Below are positions 1-9,300 of a stretch of 37,316 nucleotides of DNA, one piece after another (the stretch's first letter is position 1; each line of letters opens with the position of its first letter). A model generated the notes under the pieces. It made no database searches. It saw only the letters and a program-made list of their open reading frames with translations, and was not told the DNA's origin. The position numbers and the translations under genes were made by a program. The stretch is from Pseudomonadota bacterium (lineage in GTDB: Bacteria; Pseudomonadota; Alphaproteobacteria; Sphingomonadales; Sphingomonadaceae), in the NCBI GenBank assembly GCA_963205265.1, contig CAUJJI010000125.1, forward strand, positions 1 through 37,316, in the 5' to 3' direction.

Positions 1-130
1 TCCGCCGGGACGACGATAGGGGCCCGGGAACTACGAGGGCGCGTCCGCAATTTAGCCTTGCCGCGGATTAACCATTCGTTCGGATTAGTCGGCTATCGAT
101 CGTCTGCAATCCCTTTGGTGCGAGACGTAG
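1..130. other. Left-edge noncoding stretch upstream of the PilZ gene
   Basis: I see no gene in this stretch. It is more AT-rich around 50-115 than its surroundings, which fits a promoter region for the PilZ gene. It holds the octamer TTAACCAT at 68-75, treated separately. The window starts here, so an upstream gene may end just outside. Confidence 0.4.
68..75 (+). promoter_or_regulatory. CtrA-like half-site TTAACCAT upstream of PilZ gene
   Basis: TTAACCAT at 68-75 matches the extended half-site of the alphaproteobacterial cell-cycle regulator CtrA, whose full site is TTAA-N7-TTAA. Seven bases on, the sequence is TTCG rather than TTAA, so only one half is good. It lies 55 bases before the GTG start of the PilZ gene. 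CtrA control of motility and c-di-GMP genes is well established in alphaproteobacteria; control of this gene is inference. Confidence 0.3.
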
Positions 131-805
131 GTGGGCGACCAGGCAGATAGCCGCGATTTGCAAGGCTCCGACGACCCCACGGTCGACGGCCCGGCAACGC
201 AGCCCGACTTCTCCGACCTGCGCGCCGCGCCGCGCTTCAGCCTGCTGATCCGCAGCGCCAAGCTGGTCTACGAGACCGGCGAATACATGTGCATCGTGCG
301 CGACGTTTCCGCATCGGGCGTGCGCCTGCGCCTGTTCCATGCGCTGCCGGCCGAGCGCCAGGTCACGCTCGAGCTTGCGACCGGCGAGACTTTCGCGATC
401 GAACGCGTCTGGGAGCACGAGGGCCACGCCGGCTTCCGCTTTTCCAACCCCATCGACGTCCACCGCTTCATTGCCGAAGCCGGTCCCTATCCCAAGCGGC
501 CGCTGCGGCTGCGGCTGGAGCTGCCGGCAAGGCTGACCATGCTGGGCGGCGAGCCCTTCGATGCGACGATCCGCGATCTCTCGCGCGAGGGTGCCAGAGT
601 CGACACCGGGGAAATGCTGGCGATCGGGCAGAAAGTGAAAATCGAGGCCAAGGGGCTGCCGCCGCTGACGGCGATCGTCTGCTGGCGCTCGGTACCGGCC
701 TATGGCCTGTCGTTCCAGCAGTCCTTCACGTTCGAGGAACTGGCGAAGCTGGCTGCCAGGCTGCAGCCGATCGACACGGCACCCGCCGCCCGACGCTACG
801 GCTGA
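131..805 (+). CDS. Tandem PilZ-domain protein
   Basis: A 224-residue soluble protein with two PilZ-like domains, roughly residues 33-115 and 120-215. Each carries the hallmark D-x-S-x-x-G turn (DVSASG near residue 58 and DLSREG near 150) preceded by an arginine-rich strand. In both the arginines are spaced R-x5-R rather than the canonical R-x3-R, so cyclic-di-GMP binding is plausible but not certain. PilZ proteins act as c-di-GMP receptors for motility, surface polysaccharide and adhesion. The first 30 residues are polar and probably disordered. The GTG start at 131 follows an in-frame stop and has no strong Shine-Dalgarno sequence. The gene converges on msrB, leaving only 15 bases between stops. 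No GGDEF or EAL partner is in the window. Confidence 0.8.
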   Translation: MGDQADSRDLQGSDDPTVDGPATQPDFSDLRAAPRFSLLIRSAKLVYETGEYMCIVRDVSASGVRLRLFHALPAERQVTLELATGETFAIERVWEHEGHAGFRFSNPIDVHRFIAEAGPYPKRPLRLRLELPARLTMLGGEPFDATIRDLSREGARVDTGEMLAIGQKVKIEAKGLPPLTAIVCWRSVPAYGLSFQQSFTFEELAKLAARLQPIDTAPAARRYG

Positions 806-820
806 GCCGAGGGGCGCCGG

Positions 821-1315
821 TCAGGCGGCCCGGAACAGCATCGCGTCGCCGTTCATGCAATAGCGCAGGCCCGTAGGCAGCGGCCCGTCGTCGAAGACGT
901 GGCCGAGATGCCCGCCGCATTTCGCGCAATGCACCTCGGTGCGGGCATAGCCCAGCTTGTAGTCGGTCGAGGTGCCCACCCCGCCGCGCAGGGGCCGATA
1001 GAAGCTCGGCCAGCCGGTGCCGCTTTCGAACTTGGTGGCCGAGGAGAACAGCGGATTGCCGTCGGCGGCGCAGACGAAGGTGCCCTTGCGGTGCTCCTTC
1101 AGCAGCGGCGAGGAACCGGGCCGCTCGGTGCCCTGCTCACGCAGGATGTGGTACTGCGCCGGCGTCAGCCGCTTGCGCCATTCGGCGTCGCTGTAGCTGA
1201 CCGGGAAGCTCTTCGCCTCGGCCGCTCCCCCGCCGCAGGCAGCGAGCACCGGCATGGCCGCCGTCGCCCCCAGCCAGAGCAGCAGGCGCCGACGCTCGAG
1301 AAACGCATCCGACAT
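821..1315 (-). CDS. msrB: Peptide-methionine (R)-S-oxide reductase, Tat/lipoprotein form
   Basis: MsrB reduces methionine-R-sulfoxide in oxidised proteins. The 164-residue product starts with a twin-arginine-like signal (RRR at 8-10, then a hydrophobic run) ending in a lipobox LAAC with Cys27, so it is probably a lipid-anchored periplasmic repair enzyme. The MsrB core spans about 42-163: the ESGTGWPSF motif near 97-105, HCAKCGGHLGH at 129-138, and catalytic Cys153 in RYCMNGD. Structural zinc normally uses two CxxC pairs; the second is intact (Cys130, Cys133), but the first reads C-A-A-D (Cys82, Asp85), so one ligand is replaced by aspartate. A strong AAGGAG site lies 7 bases before the ATG. 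It follows the ABC permease on the same strand after 74 bases and may be co-transcribed with it. Confidence 0.9.
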   Translation of the reverse strand: MSDAFLERRRLLLWLGATAAMPVLAACGGGAAEAKSFPVSYSDAEWRKRLTPAQYHILREQGTERPGSSPLLKEHRKGTFVCAADGNPLFSSATKFESGTGWPSFYRPLRGGVGTSTDYKLGYARTEVHCAKCGGHLGHVFDDGPLPTGLRYCMNGDAMLFRAA

Positions 1316-1389
1316 GGCAATCTCCTTCGTCGCCCAGCCACGAAGATCGTGCTTGCCGGCGCGAAGTCAACCGCTGACGACGCAGGCGA

Positions 1390-2628
1390 TCAGGCGGGCC
1401 GGCGCCGACGAAACAGGCCGCGCTTCTCGCGCTTGCCGCCGGCCGGACCCGACTTCATCACCCGGGTGCGGAACAGCCGCGCGCCGCTGCGTACGAAGAT
1501 CGCGACGAACAGCACTTGCCACGCCAGCGCCGCGACATGCGGCCAGACTGCCGCGTCCTGCGCGGCGCGGGCCAGCATCGCGTAAGGCGAGCTCAGCGGG
1601 AAAAGCACGGCGGCCAGCTCGATCGGGCTGCCCGGCTGGGTCATTGCGAAGCTGGCGAGGAAGAAGACCACGAGCTGGATCATCGTCGCCGGCATCGACA
1701 GGGTCTGCACTTCGCGCACTGTCGTCGCCATCGATCCGATCGCCAGGTAGACCGAACCCAGCAGCAGGTAGGCCGAAGCGAAATAGAGCACGCCCAGCGC
1801 AAAGAACAGCGGCCAGCCCACGGCCGGCTCGGTCAGCTGCGGCAGCACGTTGCCCGCAAGCAGCGTGAAGCCGCCGACGGCGATGCCCCAGACGGCGATG
1901 CCGACCAGCGACACCGCCAGCATGGCGAAAAGCTTGCCGAGGAACAGGGCGTCCATCGGGATCGCCGCGGCCAGGACCTCGATGATCTTGTTGCCCTTTT
2001 CCTCGACGAGATTGGACAGCACCATGCCGGCCAGCAGCATGGTCAGCAGGAACAGCAGCATCTGGCCGGACTGCGCGGTCTTGACGTGGTCGCTGCGCTG
2101 GTCGGCCTTGCTGGTGGCGGTATCGCTGAGCCGCACCGCCGGATAGGCGGCGGGCCCGCGGCCGAGCGCCTGGGCCGCCGCCAGCGACACCGGCCCGGCC
2201 CAGGCGGCGATGCGCTCGGGCGGGCCGGTCAGCATCGGCGAGGCCGGCGTGCCGCTGAGCACGGCGGCGAGATTGCCGCCGCTCGACCCTCGCGGGCCCT
2301 TGAGCGCCGCGGCGGGATCGAAGCTCTCGCCCGGGTCGAGCCGCCTGACGACGACGAAATCGGGCAGTCCCGAGCCCATCCGCCTCGCCAGCGCATCGTG
2401 CGCGCGGATCATCGCCGCGGCGTCCTCTGCCTGCATGACGATGCCGAGCTGCGGCCGGGCGGTGCTTTCCTGCACCTTCTGCCCGACCCCGCCGGCCAGC
2501 GCCGCGACGACGACCGGGAACAGCGGGCCGAGCAGGAAGAAGATGAAGCTGCGGCTGAACAGGATCGCAGAGAAATCGCGCCGGGCGACCACCAGCGCGG
2601 CAGCGAAAGTCGAAAGGCGGCCGGTCAT
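1390..2628 (-). CDS. ABC-2 type transporter permease (NatB-like)
   Basis: A 412-residue inner-membrane protein of the ABC-2/NatB permease family. It has one N-terminal membrane segment (about 20-48), a large extracytoplasmic domain (about 50-210), then five or six membrane segments to about residue 390 and a highly basic C-terminal tail. The motif NLVEEKGNKIIEVL near residues 220-233 is characteristic of Na+/multidrug ABC-2 exporters of the NatB/YhaP type. It would pair with the ATPase encoded 36 bases upstream on the same strand. A GAGGAG ribosome site sits 7 bases before the ATG. NatAB exports Na+ in Bacillus, but many homologues export peptides or drugs; the substrate cannot be read from sequence. 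Confidence 0.85.
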   Translation of the reverse strand: MTGRLSTFAAALVVARRDFSAILFSRSFIFFLLGPLFPVVVAALAGGVGQKVQESTARPQLGIVMQAEDAAAMIRAHDALARRMGSGLPDFVVVRRLDPGESFDPAAALKGPRGSSGGNLAAVLSGTPASPMLTGPPERIAAWAGPVSLAAAQALGRGPAAYPAVRLSDTATSKADQRSDHVKTAQSGQMLLFLLTMLLAGMVLSNLVEEKGNKIIEVLAAAIPMDALFLGKLFAMLAVSLVGIAVWGIAVGGFTLLAGNVLPQLTEPAVGWPLFFALGVLYFASAYLLLGSVYLAIGSMATTVREVQTLSMPATMIQLVVFFLASFAMTQPGSPIELAAVLFPLSSPYAMLARAAQDAAVWPHVAALAWQVLFVAIFVRSGARLFRTRVMKSGPAGGKREKRGLFRRRRPA

Positions 2629-2664
2629 GCGTCGCTCCTCACGCTGTGGCCTTCGCGCCGGGGA

Positions 2665-3657
<993 letters not shown>

Positions 3658-3684
3658 CGTCACCCTAACCCCCGGAAAGCGCGA

Positions 3685-4818
3685 GTGATAGCGCGAGCAG
3701 CCGCAGAATTGGTTAACACCGCGCCTCTCGATCGGCTGCGGGCCGCGCTGTCGGCCGAAGCCCGGCGGCTGGGCTTCGCCGCTTGCGGCGTGGCTCCGGC
3801 GGAGGAGGACGGCGCCGTCGCCGCGCGACTGGCCGAATGGCTGGCGCAAGGGATGCACGGCACCATGGACTGGATGGCCGCCCGCGCCGATCAGCGCCGC
3901 TCGCCCCGGGCGCTGTGGCCCGAGGCGCGGTCGGCCATCGTCCTGGGGATGAGCTATGCTCCCGCCGGCGATCCGCTGGCGCTGGCCGGCCACGCCGAAC
4001 GCGCCCGCATCTCCGCCTATGCGCAAGGCGCCGACTACCACGACACGGTCAAGAAGGCGCTGAAGGCGCTGGCGCGCTGGCTGGTCGCCGAAGCGGCGAA
4101 CCAGGGACTGGGAGCGATCGGCGTCAAGGTCTTCACCGATACGGCGCCGGTCCCGGAAAAGCCGCTGGGCGCTGCGGCGGGGCTCGGCTGGCAGGGCAAG
4201 CATACCAACCTCGTCAGCCGCGAGCACGGCTCATGGCTGTTCCTGGGGGAAATCTACACGACGCTGGCGCTGCCGCCCGATCCGCCCGGCGAGGACCGCT
4301 GCGGCAGCTGCCGCGCCTGCCAGGACGCCTGCCCGACCGCCGCCTTCCCGGCGCCCTACCGGCTCGATGCGCGGCGCTGCATCAGCTACCTGACGATCGA
4401 GCACAAGGGCCCGATACCCGACGAGTTCCGCCGCGCCATCGGCAATCGCATCTACGGCTGCGACGATTGCCTGGCGGTCTGCCCGTGGAACAAGTTCGCC
4501 GAGGCCGCCCACAGCCACCGCGCCTTCCTGCCCCGCGCCGAACTGGCGGCACCGCGGCTGGCGGACCTGCTGGCGCTCGACGACGCGGGATTCCGCCGGC
4601 TGTTCGCCGGATCGCCGATCAAGCGCATTGGGCGCAATCGCTTCGTGCGCAATTGCCTGATCGCGGCGGGGAACGGCGGGGACGCGGGCTTGCTGGCGCA
4701 GGTCGAGGCGCTGCGAAGGGATGCCGATCCGGTGGTGGCCGAAGCTGCGAACTGGGCCTGGGGGGAGATCGTCGGGGCGTCCGGTTCACGCGGAGACGCG
4801 GAGACGCGGAGGGATTGA
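3685..4818 (+). CDS. queG: Epoxyqueuosine reductase
   Basis: QueG carries out the last step of queuosine synthesis in tRNA wobble position 34, reducing epoxyqueuosine with a cobalamin cofactor and two [4Fe-4S] clusters. The 377-residue length is normal. Cluster motifs are [12 protein letters not shown] from residue 206 and CDDCLAVCP from residue 259, followed by a HEAT-like C-terminus with [14 protein letters not shown]. The GTG start at 3685 is supported by GGAAAG about 6 bases upstream; TTG 3709 is an alternative. The last 11 residues (from [11 protein letters not shown]) and the stop codon are encoded by the left arm of a palindromic repeat, so the tail is a recent addition rather than part of the fold. 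It is a single gene, divergent from the ABC exporter. Confidence 0.92.
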   Translation: MIARAAAELVNTAPLDRLRAALSAEARRLGFAACGVAPAEEDGAVAARLAEWLAQGMHGTMDWMAARADQRRSPRALWPEARSAIVLGMSYAPAGDPLALAGHAERARISAYAQGADYHDTVKKALKALARWLVAEAANQGLGAIGVKVFTDTAPVPEKPLGAAAGLGWQGKHTNLVSREHGSWLFLGEIYTTLALPPDPPGEDRCGSCRACQDACPTAAFPAPYRLDARRCISYLTIEHKGPIPDEFRRAIGNRIYGCDDCLAVCPWNKFAEAAHSHRAFLPRAELAAPRLADLLALDDAGFRRLFAGSPIKRIGRNRFVRNCLIAAGNGGDAGLLAQVEALRRDADPVVAEAANWAWGEIVGASGSRGDAETRRD

Positions 4819-4982
4819 GCTGGTTTGGTAGCGCAGAGACCGCAGAGGACGCAGAGATGCCGTCCTGCGGCGCAGCCGCTCATCCTGAATGAGTTTGGCA
4901 GGCCTTCGGCCGGGGCGCGACATCTCTGCGTCCTTTGCGCTCTCTGCGCGAACCCAAAAAACTCCGCGTCTCCGCGTGAACC
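4783..4982. repeat. Long hyphenated palindrome at the queG 3' end
   Basis: Two nested inverted repeats form a roughly 200-base palindrome. The outer arms 4783-4802 and 4963-4982 are perfect 20-base reverse complements. The inner arms 4831-4859 and 4921-4949 match over 29 positions with three mismatches. The centre has a small palindrome near 4881-4895 and another near 4901-4912. The arms are built of short CGCGGAGA or CGCAGAGA iterations. It lies between convergent queG and the FAD oxidoreductase gene and may serve as a bidirectional transcription stop. No transposase or target duplication is visible. It resembles dispersed intergenic palindromes found in many proteobacterial genomes. Confidence 0.85.
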
Positions 4983-4995
4983 ACCAAACCGGAGG

Positions 4996-6219
4996 CTAAA
5001 GCAGGTCCTTCAACGCCACCCCGGCGTCGACCAGCTGCGCCTTGTCCGGGCTCGCCCCGGCTTCGACCAGCTTGCGGCCCTGGACGTAGTCTTTGACCAT
5101 GTTGACGCAATCGAGCGCGATGACCTTGCCGTCCTTGAGGTAGACGACGCTGAAGGCGCGGGCGGCGGGATCGCCGCGCACCAGGGTCTCGGTATAGCCG
5201 AGCGAGATGCCCGCGGTCTGCAGCCTGAGGTCGTACTGGTTCGACCAGAACCACGGGAACGCGTGATAGGGTTGCACGTCGCCGCACACCGCCTTGGCCA
5301 CGCAGGTCGCCATGTCGTTGGCGTTCTGCACCGATTCGACGCGCATCACCGTGCCGCCGGCATAGGCGCAGGCGAAAGCCGCGCAATCGCCGATGGCGTA
5401 GATGTCGGGCAGCGAGGTGCGGCAATATTCGTCGACGTCGACGCCGTTGCCGCCCGATGCACCGGCGGCGATCAGCGGGCCGACGGCGGGCACGATGCCG
5501 ATGCCGACGATCACCGCATCGGCCGGGATGACCGTGCCGTCGGCGAGCTTGACCCCGGTCACCCGGCCTTCGCCCTCCAGCGCCTCGACCGCGACGCCGG
5601 TGCGCAGGTCGACGCCGTGGTCGCGATGTTCCTTTTCATAGAAGGCGGACAGGTCCTCGCCCGCGACGCGTGCCAGCACGCGCGGCAGCGCTTCGAGCAG
5701 CGTGACCTTGCAGCCCAGCTTGGTCAGCACCGCCGCCGCCTCGAGGCCGATATAGCCGCCGCCGATGACGACGATGTTCTTCACGCCGCCGTCGATCTCG
5801 CCCATCAGCTGGTCACAGTCCGCGCGGGTGCGGACCGGGTGCAGGCCGGCAAGGTCCGAGCCCGGGCAGGTCAGCCGCCGCGGATCGCCGCCGGTCGCCC
5901 AGACCAGCGTGCCGTAGCCGAATCGCGTACCGTCGGAGAGCGTCAGCTGCTTCGCCGCCGGATCGACCGACACGACCTCGCGGTTGAGCAGCAGCTCGAC
6001 CTGCTTTTCCTCCCAGAAGGCGGGCGGGCGGATGTAGAGCCGGTCGAAGGTCTTCTCGCGCGCGAAATATTCCTTCGACAGCGGCGGCCGCTCATAGGGC
6101 GGCTCCGGTTCGCGACCGATGATCGCGACGCTGCCGGCGAATCCGTTCTGGCGAAGGGCGATCGCGCATTGCGCGCCGCCGTGCCCTGCTCCCACGATTA
6201 CGACGTCTGCTTGTGTCAT
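4996..6219 (-). CDS. FAD-dependent NAD(P)H:ferredoxin reductase-like oxidoreductase
   Basis: A 407-residue flavoprotein of the pyridine-nucleotide-disulphide oxidoreductase superfamily, closest in pattern to rhodocoxin, putidaredoxin and terpredoxin reductases. The N-terminal FAD motif is GAGHGGAQC (residues 10-18), followed by the [12 protein letters not shown] segment typical of this group. The NAD(P)H motif [10 protein letters not shown] lies near 150-159, and the second FAD motif [11 protein letters not shown] near 270-280. No redox-active CxxC is present, as expected for a ferredoxin reductase rather than a disulphide reductase. Such enzymes pass electrons from NADH to a [2Fe-2S] ferredoxin feeding a cytochrome P450 or Rieske oxygenase; no such partner is in this window, so its client is unknown. 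The ATG at 6219 follows a GGGCGGGG stretch. Confidence 0.88.
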   Translation of the reverse strand: MTQADVVIVGAGHGGAQCAIALRQNGFAGSVAIIGREPEPPYERPPLSKEYFAREKTFDRLYIRPPAFWEEKQVELLLNREVVSVDPAAKQLTLSDGTRFGYGTLVWATGGDPRRLTCPGSDLAGLHPVRTRADCDQLMGEIDGGVKNIVVIGGGYIGLEAAAVLTKLGCKVTLLEALPRVLARVAGEDLSAFYEKEHRDHGVDLRTGVAVEALEGEGRVTGVKLADGTVIPADAVIVGIGIVPAVGPLIAAGASGGNGVDVDEYCRTSLPDIYAIGDCAAFACAYAGGTVMRVESVQNANDMATCVAKAVCGDVQPYHAFPWFWSNQYDLRLQTAGISLGYTETLVRGDPAARAFSVVYLKDGKVIALDCVNMVKDYVQGRKLVEAGASPDKAQLVDAGVALKDLL

Positions 6220-6328
6220 ACCCCGCCCGTTTGGCCAAAATTATCCCGCGGTCAATGCCCGAAAACAGCATGGGCCAGGACAGCGGCTCGATACTGCCTG
6301 CCTGCGGGCCGGGTCCGGCGTCCTTGAT

Positions 6329-6356
6329 ATCGCGCAAATCGCACGATCTGCGCGAT
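6329..6356. promoter_or_regulatory. 28-base dyad between GDH and FAD-oxidoreductase genes
   Basis: Bases 6331-6341 and 6344-6354 are reverse complements with one mismatch, and the symmetry extends two bases outward on each side. On the minus strand it lies about 20 bases after the GDH stop and 110 bases before the oxidoreductase start. There is no T-run after it, so it is a poor intrinsic terminator. It could be an operator for the oxidoreductase gene or a weak RNA hairpin. Confidence 0.35.
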
Positions 6357-6374
6357 GGACGCGAGCAGCTGTCC

Positions 6375-9300
6375 CTATCGCGCCAGCAGGCTCCGCGCCT
6401 GGCCGGCGAGCTGGGTCAGCATCGCCGGCGAGACGGTCAGCGCCGTCTGCGCCCGCTCGACCATCGCGCGGAAGCGGGCGATGGCGCCGGCCTGGGCTTC
6501 GGCCCAGCGCGCCACCGCCTCGGCCGGATCGCCCTTGCGGCCGGCCGAGCGCCGCAGGAAGTCGAGCCGCATCTGCTGGAAATCGCGCGCGAGACCGCTG
6601 ACCGCCAGGCGCTCCCACCAGTCCGAGGGATTCATCCGCGCCGCAGTGCCCTGCGCCCAGTCGAGGCCCAGGCGCACGCCGATGTCGACGAAGGCGCGCG
6701 CGAGCACCAGCGGCGGCATCCGGCTTTCCTGCGCCAGGCGGGCGATGCCCACGGCGCCGTCGAGGTCGAACAGGCGGCAGACCATCTGCGCTTCGGCTTC
6801 CGGTGCGCCGGCCTGCATCAGCTCGGCATGCAGCACCGACGACTGGCCGCGCGTCTCCGCGCCGACGAGGTCGGCCGCATGCCCGGCCAGCTGCGCCACG
6901 CCTGCCGACAGCTCGGCGACCAGTCGCGACGGCGGGGTCGGCCCGGCACCGGCGCGCAGCAGGTCGGCGATGTGCGGGCGCAGCGCCGCGGCGGCGCGGT
7001 CGAACAGCAGGATGCGTGCCTGCTCGGGCATGGCCGCGCCTTCGATCGCCTGCCAGACCGCACCCATGCCGAAGAGCCGCTCGGCCGCGATGAAGGCTGC
7101 GCCGAGCTGGTACGGGGCCGCGCTCTCCTCCTCGATCAGCTCGAAGGGCTGGACGAGACCGAGGCGGTTGATCAGCCGGTTGGCGGTCTCGGTGGCGATG
7201 ATCTCGCGTCGCAGCCGGTGGTCGAGGATCTCCTGCCGGAAGCGCCGCCGCATCTCGGGCGGGAAAGAGGCGACGAGGTCGTCGGCAAGGCCGGGATCGT
7301 CGGGCAGCGGCGAGCTTTCGAAGTCGGCCTGGAGCGTCAGCTTGGCGCTGGACAGCAGCACTGCCAGCTCGGGCCGGGTCAGGCCCTGGCCTTCGGAGCC
7401 GCGGCGAGTCAGCGTCTCGCCGTCGGCGAGCCCTTCGGTCCGGCGGTCGAGCTGCCCTTCGGCTTCGAGCATCTCGATCAGCCGCAGGTAGGGCGGCAGG
7501 GCCGGGGCGCCGGCAGCTTCGGCGACCGAGAGCGCCAGCGCCTGCAGCCGGTTGTCCTCCAGCACCAGCGCCGCCACGCTGCCGGTCATCTCGCCAAGCA
7601 GCTTGACCCGCGCCTTTTCCGTTAGCCGGCCCGAGCGGCGGGCCGAGGCGAGGGCGATCTTGATGTTGACCTCGTTGTCCGAGCAGTCGACGCCGGCCGA
7701 ATTGTCGATGAAGTCGGTGTTGATGCGCCCGCCCTTGAGCGCGAACTCGATGCGCCCGGCCTGGGTGCAGCCGAGGTTGGCGCCTTCGCCGACCACTCTC
7801 GCGCGCAGCTCCGCACCGTCGACGCGCAGCGCGTCGTTGATGGGATCGCGGACCTCGACGTTGTTTTCGGCGGAGGACTTCACATAGGTGCCGATGCCGC
7901 CGAACCACAGCAGGTCGACCGGGCTCCGGAGGATGGCGGCGATCAGGCTGTCGGGATCGATCGCCTCCGCCGTCAGCCCCAGGACGGCGCGCGCCGGCGC
8001 GCTCAGCGGGATCTGCTTCAGGCTGCGGGGAAAGACGCCGCCGCCCCTGGAGATCAGCTTGCGGTCGTAGTCGTCCCAGCTCGAGCGCGGCAAGTCGAAC
8101 AGGCGCTTGCGCTCCGCCCAGCTTTTCGCCGGGTCGGGCGCGGGATCGAGGAAGATGTGGCGGTGGTCGAACGCGGCGACCAGCTTGATCGCGCGCGACA
8201 GCAGCATGCCGTTGCCGAAAACGTCGCCCGACATGTCGCCGCAGCCGGCGACGGTGACGCTCTGTTCCTGCACGTCGACGCCCAGCTCGCGGAAGTGGCG
8301 CTGCACCGACAGCCAGGCACCGCGCGCGGTGATGCCCATGGCCTTGTGGTCGTAGCCTTTCGAGCCGCCGCTGGCGAAAGCGTCGTCGAGCCAGAAGTCG
8401 CGCTCCGCCGCCAGCGCGTTGGCGGTATCGGAATAGGTCGCGGTGCCCTTGTCGGCGGCGACGACGAAATAGGGATCCTCGCCGTCGCGGATCACCATGC
8501 CCCTGGGATGGACGACCTGGCCGCCGACGATGTTGTCGGTCAGCGACAGCAGCGAGCGCACGAAGACCTGGTAGCTCGCCTTGCCCTCGGCCGCCCAGCC
8601 CTCGCGGTCGCGCGAGGGGTCGGGCAGCTGCTTGGGATAGAAGCCGCCCTTGGCCCCGGTCGGCACGATCACCGCGTTCTTGACGCGCTGCGCCTTCATC
8701 AGCCCGAGCACTTCGGTGCGGAAGTCGTCGCGTCGGTCGGACCAGCGCAGGCCGCCGCGCGCCACCGGGCCGGCGCGCAAGTGGATGCCTTCGACGCGGC
8801 GCGAATAGACGAAGATCTCGCGCCACGGCACCGGCCTGGGGAGGCCCGGGACGGCGGCGGAATCGAGCTTGAAAGCCAAGGCCGTCTCGCCGTCGATATC
8901 GGGCAGGAAGGCATTGGTCCGCAGCATCGCCTCGATCAGCGCGCGGTAGCGGCGCAGCAGGCGGTCGTCGTTGATCGCACCCACCGCGAGCAGGCCCTCG
9001 TCGATCGCCCGGGCGGCCTCGGCCTCGGCCCCGGCACGGTCGCCAGTGAAGTCCGGATCGTGGCGGGCGATGAACAGGTCGACCAGTCCGTGCGCGACTC
9101 GCGGCGCATTCTGCAGGGCATCGACGACAGTGGCGATGGCAAAAGTCAGCCCGGCCTGGCGCAGGTAGCGGAACCAGCCGCGCAGCCAGTTCGCCTCGCG
9201 CGAAGCGAAGCCCGCCAGCGCGATGAGCCGGTTGAAGGGGTCGTCCTCCGCCTCGCCGTTGAGCACGGCGGCGATCGACCGTTCGATCGCTTCGGCGCGA

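Noticed and set aside
4825..6327. A 500-codon plus-strand frame over the FAD oxidoreductase
   Set aside because: It starts in the palindromic repeat, has no domain and lies antisense to a gene with intact FAD and NAD motifs.
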